Part shown: positions 53,883 through 62,458 of the stretch, piece after piece
How the letters are laid out: every line of letters begins with the position of its first letter
Numbering within the stretch: the first letter of the stretch is position 1
From: Flavivirga spongiicola
GTDB taxonomy: Bacteria; Bacteroidota; Bacteroidia; Flavobacteriales; Flavobacteriaceae
Assembly (NCBI RefSeq): GCF_030540825.1
Contig: NZ_JAUOEO010000001.1
Coordinates: 407,001-471,000 of the forward strand
DNA length: 64,000 nucleotides
Direction of reading: 5' to 3'
Made by a program: the position numbers and the translations under genes
The notes under the pieces: generated by a model
Told to the model about the DNA's origin: nothing
Seen by the model: the letters and a program-made list of their open reading frames with translations, nothing else
The model's database searches: none

Positions 53883-54299
53883 ATGATTCAAATTTTAACA
53901 GACAAAGTAGATTCTTACTTATTATTTGATAGTAAACTATTTTCGCTTCATGGAGAGTTTACTAAATGGGATAATGGTAAAGTATTAGAAATTAAGTTCA
54001 AAATAACTAAAGGAGAACGCTCATATCAAATAGAAGATGTTAATTTCTGTGTAGTTCATAACAGACTGGAAATTCACATATTTAAGAATGATAACATGAT
54101 ACAAGATACCTTTACGGCCACTTATAAAAATCTAAAAGGAATGTCTCTAAAATCAAAAGAGATAAGAAATTTAGATTTTATAGACTACTTTAAAGATCCA
54201 AACCCAGTGCTTGAAGACTGTTATACTCCTAATCAAAAAGGAAATGGTGGCATTGAACCAGAAGTAAAAAAAGGCAATATTGTTGTTGGACACCCATAA
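53883..54299 (+). CDS. Uncharacterised beta-rich protein of the protease operon (138 aa)
   Basis: The ATG at 53883 follows the protease stop by 16 bp; the longer frame from 53748 would overlap the protease gene by 119 bp and is rejected. The first 90 residues alternate hydrophobic and polar residues (YLLFDSKLFSLHGEFTKW, LEIKFKITKGE, RLEIHIFKND), typical of a beta barrel or sandwich. The tail NGGIEPEVKKGNIVVGHP is polar. No signal peptide. No family recognised; it may be a substrate or inhibitor of the neighbouring protease, but this is only inference from position. Confidence 0.65.
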   Translation: MIQILTDKVDSYLLFDSKLFSLHGEFTKWDNGKVLEIKFKITKGERSYQIEDVNFCVVHNRLEIHIFKNDNMIQDTFTATYKNLKGMSLKSKEIRNLDFIDYFKDPNPVLEDCYTPNQKGNGGIEPEVKKGNIVVGHP

Positions 54300-54387
54300 T
54301 AATGCTATTTTAAGAATCGTTATAATTTATTGTTTATTTTCAAGAACCAGAATTATTATCTATTTTACAAGATAAACTAACATAACA

Positions 54388-56271
54388 ATGTATCGAAGTT
54401 ATAACCTCTTGTATCGCAACTTTTTGAAAATTATAACTTTATTTTTCTTTTCTATATCGCTCTGTTATTCACAGGGCGATTCTGATTCTACTTATTATTA
54501 TTTTCACCACACCACCCCAAAGAGTAAAGTATTATTAAAAATCAACTCTTTTAAAGACCATTCGTTTGGTGAAGATTATTATAAACTTATCTATTTTAGT
54601 AAATTAAAATATTTAGATTCAATATCTAAATACCTAAAGAGAACAGTTGAAAGCAAAAACATTCCTGAAAATAAATCTGCTAAAATCCTATATTTTCAAG
54701 GATTCATGAATAAGTTATCAGATAATGATTCTCTATTTTTAAAATATAGTAACCTTGCTTATAAAAAAGCTACAATCATAAATGATAGTCTGACAGTACT
54801 ATACAGCCTATCGGCATTATCGCAATCATATGATTACACTAATGATTATCCATACAATCAAGCATATCTTAATTTATTAGAAAAAAAAGCAAACGAATAT
54901 AATAGTTCGCATTTTAAAAAAGTTCATCAATTTTTAAATGGAAATTATTATCTATTTCGAGATAACGTAAAAAAAGCATTGAGTAATTACCACAATCTTT
55001 TAAAAAATAAGTTTGATAAAAAAGATAGCACATTAATTTTACCTGCATATAATAGTATGGGAGTTTTATTTCAAACTATAAAAAAGAATTCAGATTCGGC
55101 AATCTACTATTATAAGAAAAAAATTGAATTTATAAATGCTAGTCCCAGCCATCAAAGTGACAAAAGCTATTTCAATACCTATATAAATATTGCTAATTCA
55201 TACTTATCAAAAAATGACTTAAACAATGCCGAATCATATTACATCAGGGCTAGTAATATAAATATTGAAGAAAACAAGATATTCTATAAATCTGTTATTG
55301 AAAGTAATCTTTCAAAACTATATAAAAAAAAGAAAAACTTTGAATTAGCGTTTTCCCACCTTAAGAATTATAATAAATTTAATGATAGCTTGAAAAAAGA
55401 AAAACAACGAATAGCAATAGCCAATATACAAGAACAATACGACAACGAAAAACTACGCGCCGACAACCTGGAAATAGAATCCAAACGAAAACAAAATCAA
55501 AATTTACTAATAGGCGCTTTAATCTTTATACTCTTTGGAGGCATCACCGCTTATCTCATTCAAAAAAACACCAAACGCAAACAAAAACTAGCCGAGCAAG
55601 AAAAAGTCTTAGAAACCCAAAAATTAGCAACCGTTTTAAAAGAACAAGAACTCATGAGTATTGATGCCATGATAGAAGGGCAAGAAAAAGAGCGTCAGCG
55701 TATAGCCAATGACCTTCATGACGATCTAGGTGGATTAATGGCAACTGTTAAACTTCATTTTAATGTACTTAAAGAGAAACAAACTCCTGAACTATTTAAT
55801 AAAACTAATATATTACTTGATGAAGCATACCAAAAAATACGCTCTATTGCCCATGCTAAAAATTCTGGTGTAATTGCCAAACAAGGCTTGCTTAAAGCCA
55901 TTCAAAACATGGCTGAAAAAATTTCCACTTCGAACAAAATTTCTATTGACGTCATAGACTACGGCCTAGAAGACCGTTTAGAAAACAGTTTAGAATTGAC
56001 TATTTTTAGAATTGTTCAGGAATTAGCAACCAATATTATTAAACATGCCGAGGCTACGGAAGCTACCATACATTTAACCAACCATGATGAAAGCTTAAAT
56101 ATTATGGTTGAAGATAATGGCAAAGGGTTTAATCCAAGCCAAGTAACCACTAAAAATAAAGGTATGGGAATTAGTAGCATCGATAAACGTATTGAACACT
56201 TAAATGGCACTATGACTATAGAATCTGAGCCTAGTAAAAGCACCACGATAATAATAGACATTCCCTTATGA
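54388..56271 (+). CDS. TPR-containing sensor histidine kinase, NarX/DesK type (627 aa)
   Basis: A signal peptide ends near CYSQ. Residues 30-360 form a periplasmic sensor of helical TPR-like repeats (IYYYKKKIEFINASP, NAESYYIRASNI). A membrane helix (about 373-392, LLIGALIFILFGGITAYLI) leads into a coiled coil and the HisKA_3 domain with H444 in RQRIANDLHDDLGG. The ATPase domain has IVQELATNIIKHAEA (N box) and VEDNGKGFNPS with KGMGISSIDKRI. Its stop overlaps the response regulator start by 4 bp (ATGA), so the two are coupled. Confidence 0.94.
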   Translation: MYRSYNLLYRNFLKIITLFFFSISLCYSQGDSDSTYYYFHHTTPKSKVLLKINSFKDHSFGEDYYKLIYFSKLKYLDSISKYLKRTVESKNIPENKSAKILYFQGFMNKLSDNDSLFLKYSNLAYKKATIINDSLTVLYSLSALSQSYDYTNDYPYNQAYLNLLEKKANEYNSSHFKKVHQFLNGNYYLFRDNVKKALSNYHNLLKNKFDKKDSTLILPAYNSMGVLFQTIKKNSDSAIYYYKKKIEFINASPSHQSDKSYFNTYINIANSYLSKNDLNNAESYYIRASNINIEENKIFYKSVIESNLSKLYKKKKNFELAFSHLKNYNKFNDSLKKEKQRIAIANIQEQYDNEKLRADNLEIESKRKQNQNLLIGALIFILFGGITAYLIQKNTKRKQKLAEQEKVLETQKLATVLKEQELMSIDAMIEGQEKERQRIANDLHDDLGGLMATVKLHFNVLKEKQTPELFNKTNILLDEAYQKIRSIAHAKNSGVIAKQGLLKAIQNMAEKISTSNKISIDVIDYGLEDRLENSLELTIFRIVQELATNIIKHAEATEATIHLTNHDESLNIMVEDNGKGFNPSQVTTKNKGMGISSIDKRIEHLNGTMTIESEPSKSTTIIIDIPL

Positions 56272-56891
56272 TACGACTCGCTATAGCAGAAGATCATCAA
56301 TCATTAATTGATGGTATACAATTACTCTTAGAATATGAAGACGGTATAACCATAGTTGGTACTGCAAACGACGGTATTACTTTACTAGAAATCGTTGATC
56401 GTAAGCAACCAAGTGTGGTATTAACCGATATTAGAATGCCAAAAATGGATGGTATTGAAGCGACCAAACAAATCAAAAAAAAGCATCCACATATCAATGT
56501 GCTCGCCTTTACTATGTTTGAGCAAATAGAAGCCATTCAGCAAATGATGCAAGCTGGGGCTTCTGGTTATATTCTAAAAAATTCATCCTTAAAAGAAGTA
56601 TATCATGCTATTTTAAGTGTTTCAAAAGGAGAAACTTATTTAGATGCCAATATTAATACGAATGTTTTAAATTCAAAATCAGATATTAAAACAAAAGGTG
56701 TATTAACAAAACGGCAAATAGAAATTCTAGAATTGATTGCTCAAGGAAAAACCTCTAGAGAAATTGCGGATTTGCTTTTTATTGGTATTCACACTGTTGA
56801 CACCCACCGTAAAAATATGGTACGTATATTAGGACTTCAGGGGAAAGGTGAATTACTTCGATATGCTCTAGAAAAGAAATATAAGTTTTAG
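56268..56891 (+). CDS. NarL/FixJ family response regulator (207 aa)
   Basis: The receiver domain has the acidic pocket E8-D9 and phosphorylation site D54 in TDIRMPKMDG. The LuxR-type helix-turn-helix (about 143-200) has LTKRQIEILELIAQGKTSRE, IADLLFIGIHTVDTHRKNM and a conserved tail GKGELLRYAL. It is the cognate partner of the kinase just upstream. The operators at 52438 and 56895 have the geometry expected for this protein family. Confidence 0.95.
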   Translation: MIRLAIAEDHQSLIDGIQLLLEYEDGITIVGTANDGITLLEIVDRKQPSVVLTDIRMPKMDGIEATKQIKKKHPHINVLAFTMFEQIEAIQQMMQAGASGYILKNSSLKEVYHAILSVSKGETYLDANINTNVLNSKSDIKTKGVLTKRQIEILELIAQGKTSREIADLLFIGIHTVDTHRKNMVRILGLQGKGELLRYALEKKYKF

Positions 56892-56894
56892 ATT

Positions 56895-56910
56895 TACCCA
56901 GTATTGGGGA
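56895..56910 (+). promoter_or_regulatory. NarL-type 7-2-7 operator, copy 2
   Basis: TACCCAG-TA-TTGGGGA repeats the operator at 52438 with two changes (base 7, C to G, and base 15, T to G). Both are followed by ATGTTTTTA and both start 39 bp before the -7 box (here 56934-56941). It lies just after the response regulator gene and before the beta-barrel gene. Confidence 0.7.
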
Positions 56911-56933
56911 TGTTTTTAAGTCATAAGGATTAT

Positions 56934-56941
56934 TAGGTTTG
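56934..56941 (+). promoter_or_regulatory. -7 box of the beta-barrel gene
   Basis: TAGGTTTG is an exact TAnnTTTG, 22 bp before the ATG at 56964. No -33 TTTG is present where the operator would place the activator, as expected for an activated promoter. Confidence 0.6.
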
Positions 56942-56963
56942 AATAAACTAAAACTTAATAATT

Positions 56964-57782
56964 ATGAATAAGAAAAGCGGTTTAATCATAGTCTTTTTAT
57001 TATACTATTCAACAACAATTTTTTCACAAGAAATTAAAACCACCTACAGATTTGACATCCCTGTATACAATAAAGGGATACAATATAGAGAAGGACATAA
57101 AGTAAAAATTATAGACACATCAGACAACTCTATAAAATTTGTTTATATTAAGTTTAAAAAAGAAAAAGTCTCACAAACTATTTATAATGCCCAAAGCAAA
57201 CTTAAAACATTAAATGACATTTATTATTACGACAATACATTTAAATCTTTAGACAACAATGATGAAACAGAAAAAATACAAGTACATACTTTAGCTAAAT
57301 CTACTTTCTTAAAGGCAACTTCTAGATATTATTACTATCATAGGTTTAAAGGTGTTAAAGCTGGTCTTTTTACTGTTCCATTCAAGCTAAGATTTGATGA
57401 TTTTGATTTTGAACAGAATGTAAATTTGGGTATGAGTGTAAGCTTTAGATTTAGATTGAACAGAAAAGTAGATAATGATTGGCTAATCTCACCTACTCTT
57501 GGCATTGGTCTGTCTACAATTAAATTAAATCCAAAAAACAGTAATCTCATAGAAGGTGAAGATTCTAATAGGTCTGCTAGTGCTTTTAGTTTATCCGGTG
57601 GAATTCTTTTAGAGTTAAAGGAAACTATTAATTTAAGTTTCCAATATGGGTTTGATTTTTTGGGTAATGACGATAAAGATATTGATTGGAAATACAATAG
57701 ACAACCTTGGTTAGGCATTGGGATAAATATTGGATTTCCCATTTCCAAGAATAGTGACCAAAACGAAAATGACAAAAATTAA
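56964..57782 (+). CDS. Probable outer-membrane beta-barrel protein (272 aa)
   Basis: The signal peptide MNKKSGLIIVFLLYYSTTIFSQ is followed by about 100 residues of mixed strands, then from about 125 amphipathic strands typical of a small barrel (NLGMSVSFRFRLN, LISPTLGIGLSTI, FSLSGGILLELKE, LSFQYGFDFLG, WLGIGINIGFPI). The sequence does not end in an aromatic residue; a polar tail (NSDQNENDKN) follows the last strand. It is preceded by operator copy 2, so the kinase-regulator pair probably controls it. Confidence 0.75.
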   Translation: MNKKSGLIIVFLLYYSTTIFSQEIKTTYRFDIPVYNKGIQYREGHKVKIIDTSDNSIKFVYIKFKKEKVSQTIYNAQSKLKTLNDIYYYDNTFKSLDNNDETEKIQVHTLAKSTFLKATSRYYYYHRFKGVKAGLFTVPFKLRFDDFDFEQNVNLGMSVSFRFRLNRKVDNDWLISPTLGIGLSTIKLNPKNSNLIEGEDSNRSASAFSLSGGILLELKETINLSFQYGFDFLGNDDKDIDWKYNRQPWLGIGINIGFPISKNSDQNENDKN

Positions 57783-57823
57783 GCACCTTATAATAATACT
57801 TCTTATTTTATTCAAAACCTCAA

Positions 57824-58210
57824 ATGACTGCCATTCAAGAAATTTTAAAAACCATAAATGATATAAAGAAAAAGAGTCGCCTACTTTCAAAGAAGGACAT
57901 ACATACCCTTTTAGAAGCTACAAAATCCATCACCAAACATAAGGAGCTCATAAACTCTTTGATATTCCTTTATACAACTCAAGATCATAATATTCAAAAA
58001 AAAACAGTGCTCTTAACTAAACGAGAAGTACAAATTCTACAACATATAGGCTATGGAAAAAACACAAAACATATTGCTACACTTCTAAACCTAAAGAGCT
58101 CAACCATTGAAACACACCGAAAAAATATTAGAAAAAAATTAGGTCTTGTCGGAAAAGGGAAACTCATTCAATATGCCATTTTAAATAATTTAAGGATATC
58201 TGGTTCTTAA
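57824..58210 (+). CDS. Receiver-less LuxR-type DNA-binding protein (128 aa)
   Basis: Residues 1-58 are helical, without a phosphorylation site. Residues about 62-125 form a LuxR-type helix-turn-helix (LTKREVQILQHIGYGKNTKH, IATLLNLKSSTIETHRKNI) with the tail GKGKLIQYAI. This closely resembles the response regulator encoded 0.9 kb upstream, including the THRKN and GKG[EK]L blocks. It follows the beta-barrel gene by 41 bp and is probably co-transcribed. It could compete for, or amplify action at, the same operators. Confidence 0.85.
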   Translation: MTAIQEILKTINDIKKKSRLLSKKDIHTLLEATKSITKHKELINSLIFLYTTQDHNIQKKTVLLTKREVQILQHIGYGKNTKHIATLLNLKSSTIETHRKNIRKKLGLVGKGKLIQYAILNNLRISGS

Positions 58211-58525
58211 CAAGTCACCTCGCGACTAGTCCATGAGGCGTTAAATTCAAAAAAAATCGAGGTAAACACCTAAGTATCAACCCCTAAAAAACCAATAAAA
58301 ACAACACATCACCATCGACAATAAAATCTTGACTTAATTATAGGAAATATCTTATTAATTTATATATTTTATCAGTTGAACCACCCTATATGGCATAATA
58401 ATTGTGTTCATTGTAACAACTAGGTAGGAAAAAGTACATTTAAGCTGTTATATAAATAGTTGTAAGATTTTCACGCAACCTTTTTAATTTTTTTGCATCT
58501 AGTGTTTAACAAACAAACTCAAAAA
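58211..58525. other. Intergenic region of 315 bp before the 28-residue peptide gene
   Basis: AT-rich and without longer ORFs. I see no family A, B or C element. A TTG at 58460-58462 and TAATTTTTTTG at 58485-58495 might form a poor promoter for the small gene at 58526. Confidence 0.4.
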
Positions 58526-58612
58526 ATGAAAATACTAATTATAATTAGCATCCTTATTGTTGTTAATTTAATTCTTTTGACTTTTAGTGTTAACAAAAGA
58601 ACAGACCCTTAA
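58526..58612 (+). CDS. 28-residue hydrophobic peptide
   Basis: The frame MKILIIISILIVVNLILL continues TFSVNKRTDP and stops at TAA 58612. It is a single membrane helix with a short polar tail. The ATG follows an A-run (AAAAAATG), usual for flavobacterial starts, and a strong terminator begins inside the last codons. A transcript of less than 200 nt with this peptide is plausible; alternatively the region is a small RNA. Confidence 0.5.
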   Translation: MKILIIISILIVVNLILLTFSVNKRTDP

Positions 58613-58631
58613 TTAAGGGTTTGTTCTTTTG
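58594..58631 (+). terminator. Terminator over the end of the 28-codon gene
   Basis: CAAAAGAACAGACCCTTAA and TTAAGGGTTTGTTCTTTTG are inverses with one mismatch. The following gene is convergent (minus, ending at 58653), so it can serve both directions. Confidence 0.8.
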
Positions 58632-58652
58632 TTTGTTTATATTCTAAGTAAT

Positions 58653-60692
58653 CTAGTTTACTTCTGGTAAGAAATTATAGTTTTTACTATAATCTAACAT
58701 CTGACCAGCAAAGGATTCTGGCTGAGTCACCTTCACCCCAATTATTTCCCCCGTTTCATTTTTATCTGCTACTAATACTGGATTTACAAAACCATTATAA
58801 GGTGCCGATAAAAATTGTTTATTACGCTCTAAAACTTCTGCATGTATAGCTTGATCCACTTTGACACCATAATTTTCTACTAAGGCTTCAACTGCTTCAT
58901 AATCTCCTTCAGATTTTATACGTTGTGTTTCACGTAATAATTGTCCAAAAAGTTCATGCAATTTGTCATAATCATTAATATTGAAATATGTTTTTCTATC
59001 ACGTACCACTTTTTCGATAACATTGGCTGCTTTCCCTTTTTCAAATACCCAGGCACTTACCCATTGCCTATTTCGCATATGTGCCTCTTCAACATCATCA
59101 CCTAAATTTAAACGAATTAACTGCATAACAAGTCCATTTCTAATATAGCCATCATAAGCTGTTTTTCCTATACTTTTCCAATCATCAACCAAACCTAGTT
59201 CTTGTAATTTAGCATCATACAAATAATACAATCCAACTAAATCTGCACGTCCTTCTTCTAAAGTTGAAGCATAATTTTTTAAGGTTTCCTTAGTTTCTCC
59301 TACTCCCGGATTTAATTGTCCTGATGCATGTCCTATAACTTCGTGCAATGCTGTATGCAATTTATCTGCTAATTGCCCATATTTTTCCTCTAATTTTAGT
59401 TCTTCTTCATCATGAACGAATTCTTTTAATCGCTCAGAACCACCCGCATTATTATAAGCATTTATAATATTTCCTAAAGAAACAGATTTGCTTCCTACTT
59501 CTTTTCTAATCCAATTAGCATTAGGTAAATTCACTCCAATTGGTGTACTTGGTGAGGCATCTCCTCCTTCTCCTGCTACCGTAACTACTTTATATGTAAC
59601 ACCGACGACACTATCCTTTTTATGGGCCTCCATTAAAGGAGCATGATCTTCAAACCATTGTGCGTTATCTGATAATACCTTCATTTTTTGAGACATATCA
59701 AAGTCATTAATCTGCACAATGCTTTCGTAAGATCCTCGATATCCTAATGGATCGTTATATACTTCAATAAAACTGTTTATATAATCAATATTACCTGCTG
59801 TAGCTGAAGTCCAGGCAACATTATAATCATCCCAAGTTTGTAAATCACCCGTTTTATAATAATCGATCAACAAACCTAAAGCATGACCTTGAGCCTCGTT
59901 TTCAGCAACTCCTTTCGCTAATTCCAACCATTTAACAATTTCATCAATTGCCGAACCATATAAACCTCCCGATTTATATACACGTTCTTTTAATACACCA
60001 TTTTCCTTTACCAATTGCGAATTCAATCCGAATGACAATGGTTTTTCAGGATTTGGAGATTGCTTTGCAGCATAAAAACTCTGCACATCACTATTAGTAA
60101 CATCTGGCCCATAAAAATTAACGGCAGAAAGCCCAACATTATCAACACCTTTTGCTTGATTTACTTTTTTAGCATCTGTATCATTAAAAATAACATCAAA
60201 AGAATCTCCTTCTAATGTCGTATTTGTATCTGCTAATAATTGTTTCAAATAATCTGAAGAAAACTCAGGTTTCAGCTTACTATTCGAATAATGATGATGA
60301 ATCCCGTTACTAAACCAAACCCGTTTTAAATAGGTTTCAAAAGCCTTCCAATCTGCAGACCTTTTATCACCACTATAATTTGAATATACATGCTCAAGGG
60401 CTTTTCTTATTTTAAGATTATGTCTATAATTTTGATCCCACATAATATCTCTCCCCGCTAAACCAGCTTGGGTCAGATAATATACTAATGTTTGTTCTTT
60501 TAAAGTTAAATTTCCCCATCCCGGGATTTGATATCTGAGTATTTTAATGTCAGCAAACTGCTCTACATTATAATCAAAAGCAGTGCTTTCTTTTACGCTT
60601 AGATTTTCTGTGTTTTCTTTAGATTTATCCTGACCACATGATAAAAATAAAGTGGTAACTAGTACCAGATTTAGGATTGATTTTAGTTTCAT
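58653..60692 (-). CDS. M49 (dipeptidyl peptidase III-like) metallopeptidase lipoprotein (679 aa)
   Basis: The leader MKLKSILNLVLVTTLFLSC has a lipobox. The M49 zinc motif is H450-E-V-I-G-H455, and the second motif is EEGRADL (479-485; usually EECRAE). The wide bilobal body and length fit DPP III, which releases N-terminal dipeptides. Lipidation points to the periplasm or surface; most known DPP III enzymes are cytosolic. Related flavobacterial proteins are often mislabelled as dihydrofolate reductase in databases, but no such fold is seen here. Confidence 0.9.
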   Translation of the reverse strand: MKLKSILNLVLVTTLFLSCGQDKSKENTENLSVKESTAFDYNVEQFADIKILRYQIPGWGNLTLKEQTLVYYLTQAGLAGRDIMWDQNYRHNLKIRKALEHVYSNYSGDKRSADWKAFETYLKRVWFSNGIHHHYSNSKLKPEFSSDYLKQLLADTNTTLEGDSFDVIFNDTDAKKVNQAKGVDNVGLSAVNFYGPDVTNSDVQSFYAAKQSPNPEKPLSFGLNSQLVKENGVLKERVYKSGGLYGSAIDEIVKWLELAKGVAENEAQGHALGLLIDYYKTGDLQTWDDYNVAWTSATAGNIDYINSFIEVYNDPLGYRGSYESIVQINDFDMSQKMKVLSDNAQWFEDHAPLMEAHKKDSVVGVTYKVVTVAGEGGDASPSTPIGVNLPNANWIRKEVGSKSVSLGNIINAYNNAGGSERLKEFVHDEEELKLEEKYGQLADKLHTALHEVIGHASGQLNPGVGETKETLKNYASTLEEGRADLVGLYYLYDAKLQELGLVDDWKSIGKTAYDGYIRNGLVMQLIRLNLGDDVEEAHMRNRQWVSAWVFEKGKAANVIEKVVRDRKTYFNINDYDKLHELFGQLLRETQRIKSEGDYEAVEALVENYGVKVDQAIHAEVLERNKQFLSAPYNGFVNPVLVADKNETGEIIGVKVTQPESFAGQMLDYSKNYNFLPEVN

Positions 60693-60841
60693 TTTATAAA
60701 AATATTTTAATTATTGTTCAAATAAACGGTAGTTAATAGCCTGAAAATTATTGATTAATTAAAAAAGCAATCATTTAATTAATAAAAATTTATTTTCGAC
60801 GTAACAAATATAATAATTTATTAAACGAAGCCTAAAATGAT

Positions 60842-60849
60842 TATATTTG
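60842..60849 (+). promoter_or_regulatory. -7 box of the SRPBCC gene
   Basis: TATATTTG fits TAnnTTTG, 28 bp before the ATG at 60878. No clear -33 element. Confidence 0.45.
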
Positions 60850-60877
60850 ATTTGTATAATTCTTCAAAAAAATAAAA

Positions 60878-61900
60878 ATGAAAGCTTTTAAGTATATTTT
60901 GTTCTTATTACTTATTGTAATTATAGGAACTGCCATCTATATTGCTGTACAACCAAACTCATTTGAAGTTACCAGAACTAGAACAATAAAAGCACCTGCT
61001 GCTGTTATTTATAATAATGTTATCGATTTTAAAAATTGGGAAGCCTGGTCATCTTGGGTTGAAGCAGATCCTGATATGAAAATTACACTTCCCGAACAAA
61101 CCAAAGGTGTCAATGGTTCATATTCCTGGGAAGATAAAGATGGCATTGGAACGATGACTAATCTAAAAGTAGAAGAAAATAAATCAATCACTCAAGAAAT
61201 GCAGTTTGCAGAGTTTCCAAAATCTGATGTCTCTTGGCGTTTTAAATCAAATGAGGATGGCTCAACGGATGCTACCTGGACGATTTCTGGTAAAGACTTA
61301 CCTTTTGGTTTTAAAGCATTCGCTACTTTTATGGGAGGTATGGAAAAACAAATCGCACCTCATTATGAACGAAGTCTTGAAAAATTAGATAGTATCGTAA
61401 TTTCTGGTATGAAGAAATATAGTGTAAAAATAGATGGTATCACTCAGCATAGTGGTGGCTACTACCTGTATAATACAACATCTTGTAAAATAACCGAGTT
61501 AAAAGCTAAAATGACCGAAATGCTCCCTAAAGTTGGAAGTTATGCTATGACTAATAATATTAATATGGCTGGAGCGCCTTTTGTATATTATCATAAATGG
61601 GATGTAGAAAATAATGCTGTTATGTTCTCATCTTGTGTGCCAACTACAACAAAGGTGATCAGTAATGATAGTGAGATTCTTACCGGACAGTTGAAACCTT
61701 TTAAAGCTGTTAAAACAACACTTAAAGGTAATTATGAAAATTTAAAAGAAGCTTGGGAAACAACCATGAAATACATACCGGAAAATGGTTTAGAGTTTAC
61801 AAAAAAAAATGGTCCGATGCTAGAAACTTATTTAACAGATCCTATGAGTTATCCAAATCCTGCGGATTGGGTTACCGAAATATATATTGCTGTAAAATAA
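60878..61900 (+). CDS. SRPBCC domain protein with C-terminal GyrI-like part (340 aa)
   Basis: An N-terminal membrane anchor (YILFLLLIVIIGTAIYIAVQ) is followed by a polyketide-cyclase/START-like SRPBCC domain at about 30-170 (RTIKAPAAVIYNNVIDFKNW, EAWSSWVEADPDM). Residues about 180-340 resemble the GyrI/AraC effector-binding small-molecule domain (GGYYLYNTTSCKITELKAK, PENGLEF, PADWVTEIYIAVK). Both folds have ligand pockets; the ligand is unknown. Confidence 0.85.
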   Translation: MKAFKYILFLLLIVIIGTAIYIAVQPNSFEVTRTRTIKAPAAVIYNNVIDFKNWEAWSSWVEADPDMKITLPEQTKGVNGSYSWEDKDGIGTMTNLKVEENKSITQEMQFAEFPKSDVSWRFKSNEDGSTDATWTISGKDLPFGFKAFATFMGGMEKQIAPHYERSLEKLDSIVISGMKKYSVKIDGITQHSGGYYLYNTTSCKITELKAKMTEMLPKVGSYAMTNNINMAGAPFVYYHKWDVENNAVMFSSCVPTTTKVISNDSEILTGQLKPFKAVKTTLKGNYENLKEAWETTMKYIPENGLEFTKKNGPMLETYLTDPMSYPNPADWVTEIYIAVK

Positions 61901-61992
61901 TATATGAACCATTCGTACCTAACTGTTCTTACTTCTATAAGCATAAAACGGATGCTTCATCAGACCATTAAAAAACAAATTAAATAACACTG

Positions 61993-62358
61993 ATGAAACA
62001 TCTTTTACTGGTTTTTTTAGGTGGTGGCTTTGGTAGTGTACTACGATTTGTTATTGGTAAATATCTAAATAGTGCAGAAACTGGTATTCCTTATGGCACT
62101 TTTGCAGCCAATATTTTAGGAAGTTTACTTATTGGTATCATTCTTGGCTTAGCAGCAAAAAATGATTCTTTAACGCAAAACCAAACCTTACTTTTAGCCA
62201 CTGGTTTTTGTGGTGGCTTCACCACCTTTTCAACCTTTGCTTACGAAAACCATGTATTTTTAAAATCGGGGGATTTTACAAGTTTTGCTATCTATACTAT
62301 TGCTAGTTTTATTATTGGTTTTTTAGCTGTGTTTTTTGGAATGTATTTGGTGAAATGA
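61993..62358 (+). CDS. crcB: Fluoride efflux channel CrcB/Fluc
   Basis: A 121-residue inner-membrane protein with four helices, acting as a dual-topology dimer that exports fluoride. Signatures are GGGFGSVLRFVIGKYLN, GTFAANILGSLLIGI (conserved pore Asn) and GFCGGFTTFSTFAYE (Phe box and central Na site). It lies 92 bp after the SRPBCC gene. I see no fluoride riboswitch in this gap. Confidence 0.97.
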   Translation: MKHLLLVFLGGGFGSVLRFVIGKYLNSAETGIPYGTFAANILGSLLIGIILGLAAKNDSLTQNQTLLLATGFCGGFTTFSTFAYENHVFLKSGDFTSFAIYTIASFIIGFLAVFFGMYLVK

Positions 62359-62458
62359 GGTTTTGACTTTGTCAGAAAAATACGCTAACTTCGTTTAACA
62401 TTAGATACAAAACATTAAAACGATTTCATATCAAGTCGTTAAACGATTCAAGATTTAT

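Noticed and set aside
57338..57775. 145-codon minus-strand ORF inside the beta-barrel gene
   Set aside because: Antisense shadow of the barrel-encoding frame, which has a signal peptide, a promoter and an operator.
61904..61987. 27-codon frame between the SRPBCC gene and crcB
   Set aside because: No hydrophobic or conserved pattern, no promoter, and the peptide ends next to crcB without further support.
61901..61992. Possible fluoride riboswitch before crcB
   Set aside because: CTGATGA occurs only because of the start codon context; the rest of the conserved crcB motif and its pseudoknot are not there.
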